From the NCBI GenBank assembly GCA_900555545.1, contig USLQ01000038.1, positions 1-7,730 on the forward strand: 7,730 nucleotides of DNA. Direction: 5' to 3'. Shown here in pieces: positions 6,166 to 7,730 of this stretch. A program made the position numbers and the translations under genes. The notes beneath the pieces were generated by a model. That model was not told the origin of the DNA, made no database searches, and worked only from the letters and a program-made list of their open reading frames with translations. The DNA comes from an uncultured Oscillospiraceae bacterium. Lineage in GTDB: Bacteria > Bacillota > Clostridia > Oscillospirales > Acutalibacteraceae. The first letter of the stretch is position 1; the number at the start of each line of letters is the position of its first letter.

Positions 6166-7296
6166 GTGACTATTGTTATTGTAATCGACACTTTACAGCT
6201 CAACAACGGTACGACTATGACAGCGTACCGGTTTGCCAATATGCTGCGTTCCCATGGGCACACTGTTAAGTTTGTCTCCACCGGAGAGGCAGAGGCCGAT
6301 AAATATACTGTGCGGGAGCGCTACTGCCCGGTTGCCACGCCAATCGCACGCAAACAGGGAATTATTTTTGCCCGCAGTGATAAAAAAGTATTCCACAAGG
6401 CGTTTGAGGGAGCCGATGTGGTACACCTGATGATGCCCTTCCCCTTTGAACACAATGCCATGAAGATCGCGCGTGAAATGGGAATCCCCTGTTCGACCGC
6501 CTTCCACGTACAGCCGGAAAATGTCACCTATATCACGCATACAGACGCCCTCCCCATGATGAACGAGGCGGTTTATAAATTTTTCTACCGCACATTTTAT
6601 AAAGATTTTCACCACATCCACTGTCCGTCCAAATTTATCGCACAACAGCTGGAAAAGAACGGTTATGATGCCAAGCTGTATGTGATCTCCAACGGGGTGG
6701 ACAGCGCCTTCCGTCCGCCTGTGGAAAAACCTGCGGTTCATGACGACCTGTTCCGCATCCTTATGATCGGCCGGCTGTCCCCCGAAAAGCGCCAGAATGT
6801 GCTGATTAAAGCCATCGCGCACTCTCGATATAAGGACAAAATTCAGCTGTATCTGGCCGGGAAAGGACCGCGTGAGGAGGCGCTGCGCATCTTAGGGAAG
6901 ACACTCCCGCACCCGCCGGTAATTGGATTTTATTCCCAGGATAAGTTGATCAATCTGATTCACTCCTGCGATCTGTATGTGCACGCCTCCGTGGTGGAGA
7001 TTGAGGCAATCAGCTGTATGGAGAGTTTTGCCTGCGGCTTAGTACCGGTTATCTGTGACGCGCCGCAGTCGGCTACGCGTCAGTTTGCACTTGATGAGCG
7101 AAGCCTGTTTAAGCCGGATGATCCCAAAGCGCTTGCCGCCAAAATCGACTACTGGATCGAGCATCCGGAAGAACGCGCGGAAATGTCTAAAAAATATGCA
7201 CAGGAGGGCGACGAATATCGGGTGGAACGCTCTGTTGAGAAGGCGGAGGAAATGTTCCGAGAGGTAATTGAAGATTATAAAAAGGGAATTCTCTGA
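6166..7296 (+). CDS. GT4-type (GT-B fold) glycosyltransferase
   Basis: This 376-residue cytoplasmic or membrane-associated enzyme should transfer a sugar from a nucleotide-sugar donor with retention of configuration, as GT4 members do. The N-terminal half (about 1-185) is the acceptor domain, with VIDTLQLNNGTTMTAYRFANML replacing the more usual double-glycine loop. The C-terminal donor domain shows SNGVD (175-179), MIGRLSPEKRQNVLIKA (200-216), YLAGKGP (229-235) and the E-x7-E pair Glu278/Glu286 in the EIEAISCMESFACG region. There are no membrane spans. The general look resembles diacylglycerol glucosyltransferases and related lipid or polysaccharide enzymes, but the acceptor cannot be read from sequence. 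The start is GTG at 6166-6168, four bases after AAGAGGTGA. The gene stands alone, has its own promoter, and is divergent from the lipoprotein gene. The GT4 family call is sure; the product is unknown. Confidence 0.93.
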   Translation: MTIVIVIDTLQLNNGTTMTAYRFANMLRSHGHTVKFVSTGEAEADKYTVRERYCPVATPIARKQGIIFARSDKKVFHKAFEGADVVHLMMPFPFEHNAMKIAREMGIPCSTAFHVQPENVTYITHTDALPMMNEAVYKFFYRTFYKDFHHIHCPSKFIAQQLEKNGYDAKLYVISNGVDSAFRPPVEKPAVHDDLFRILMIGRLSPEKRQNVLIKAIAHSRYKDKIQLYLAGKGPREEALRILGKTLPHPPVIGFYSQDKLINLIHSCDLYVHASVVEIEAISCMESFACGLVPVICDAPQSATRQFALDERSLFKPDDPKALAAKIDYWIEHPEERAEMSKKYAQEGDEYRVERSVEKAEEMFREVIEDYKKGIL

Positions 7297-7305
7297 GAAC
7301 TTAGA

Positions 7306-7351
7306 CGAAAAGCCCAGGGATTATCAGGTGTGTCCCCTGAGCTTTTCTCGT
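7306..7351 (+). terminator. Intrinsic terminator after the glycosyltransferase gene
   Basis: The left arm GAAAAGCCCAGGGA (7307-7320) pairs with the right arm TCCCCTGAGCTTTTC (7333-7347), with one mismatch and one bulge and a 12-base loop. A T-rich tail (CTTTTCTCGTTT) follows. The stop codon is about 10 bases before the stem. The A-run on the left arm means it could also act on leftward transcripts. Confidence 0.75.
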
Positions 7352-7360
7352 TTAAGTCCC

Positions 7361-7730
7361 GACCTCGATAATAATGTATCCGCGAAATTCCACTTAAATA
7401 TATTTTAATTATTTTTGATGACTATGATTAGACAAAATCAATTGATCTATGCCAATCATTTTTTGAAACAAATCTGATATAGGGCTGTGATTCCACTGTT
7501 TCGAATATAATGACATGATGCCCTATTCACATGTGTTACTCGTTGTATCGGATTCAGAACAATCACCACAAACCCTATGAAACACCCACTGCGATGTATT
7601 CGAAGAGTGTGAAAAGAATTCAAGTGATAAAGCGTTTGAGTACTTAAAAAGTCTCGGCCTGGCCAGTGCGGTTTCGTACTGCAATAGGTACTGCAATGCC
7701 AACGAATTTTAACCGCTTTCAAGCAAATAC
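7361..7730. other. AT-rich region without a convincing intact gene; possible gene remnant
   Basis: The GC content from 7381 to the right edge is about 37% by hand count, well below the genes to the left. A leftward frame is open from the right edge to a stop at 7456-7458. Its translation is rich in His, Cys and Trp, and its only nearby start (TTG at 7722) has no ribosome binding site. On the plus strand, the frame from 7515 to 7712 reads as ordinary protein (for example DKAFEYLKSLGLASAVSYCN) but is broken by TGA at 7578-7580. It has no ATG, GTG or TTG start in frame after that stop. A TATAAT at 7506-7511 lacks a good -35 box. Nothing here is recognised. The region may be a decayed gene or simply intergenic DNA next to something beyond the edge. 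Confidence 0.4.

Noticed and set aside
6193..6822. A 209-codon minus-strand open frame opposite the glycosyltransferase gene
   Set aside because: The plus strand encodes an intact GT4 protein with promoter, ribosome binding site and terminator. The antisense product shows no family features.
7578..7620. TGA at 7578-7580 as a selenocysteine codon
   Set aside because: No convincing SECIS-like stem-loop follows directly and no selenoprotein family is recognised.
7456..7722. An 88-codon minus-strand frame with a TTG start, open to the right edge
   Set aside because: There is no Shine-Dalgarno sequence, the composition is rich in His, Cys and Trp, and there is no recognisable motif. It could still be the end of a gene entering from the right, so it is mentioned under the AT-rich region only.

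Overview
The window looks like a chromosomal segment of a Gram-positive anaerobe, most likely class Clostridia (Bacillota) and perhaps Oscillospirales. This rests on four things seen or inferred: an HndA/HndC-type NADH dehydrogenase module of the kind that serves [FeFe]-hydrogenases, a CwlD-type amidase typical of endospore formers, strong AAGGAGG-like ribosome binding sites with sigma-A-like promoters, and a moderately high GC content over the genes. No 16S rRNA or other phylogenetic marker is present, so the placement is an inference.

Layout: five genes lie on the minus strand and one on the plus strand. Reading the minus strand from right to left: a large secreted lipoprotein with a DUF5696-like TIM-barrel (3700-5964), a CwlD-type N-acetylmuramoyl-L-alanine amidase (2896-3642), the recombination ATPase RadA (1536-2912), then an apparently separate transcription unit with a NuoE/HndA-like [2Fe-2S] subunit (937-1431) and a NuoF/HndC-like flavoprotein subunit (1-940, running off the left edge). 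cwlD and radA overlap by 17 bases and the two Nuo-like genes overlap by ATGA, so both pairs should be translationally coupled. A good sigma-A promoter (TTTACA-17-TATAAT) sits between radA and the nuoE-like gene.

At 5965-6165 is a divergent control region. It drives the lipoprotein leftwards (TGGAAA-17-TATGAT) and a GT4-type glycosyltransferase (6166-7296) rightwards (TTGACT-17-TATCAT). It also holds two inverted repeats that could be operators or a leader hairpin. The glycosyltransferase gene ends in a probable intrinsic terminator at 7306-7351. From about 7380 to the right edge the DNA falls to roughly 37% GC (hand count), has no convincing intact gene, and may hold a gene remnant.

Functionally there are three themes: cell envelope work (lipoprotein, amidase, glycosyltransferase), DNA repair (RadA), and redox metabolism (NADH-linked electron transfer, probably to a hydrogenase encoded beyond the left edge). 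I found no defence system, mobile element, CRISPR array or RNA gene. The least understood item is the DUF5696-like lipoprotein and its divergently controlled glycosyltransferase partner.
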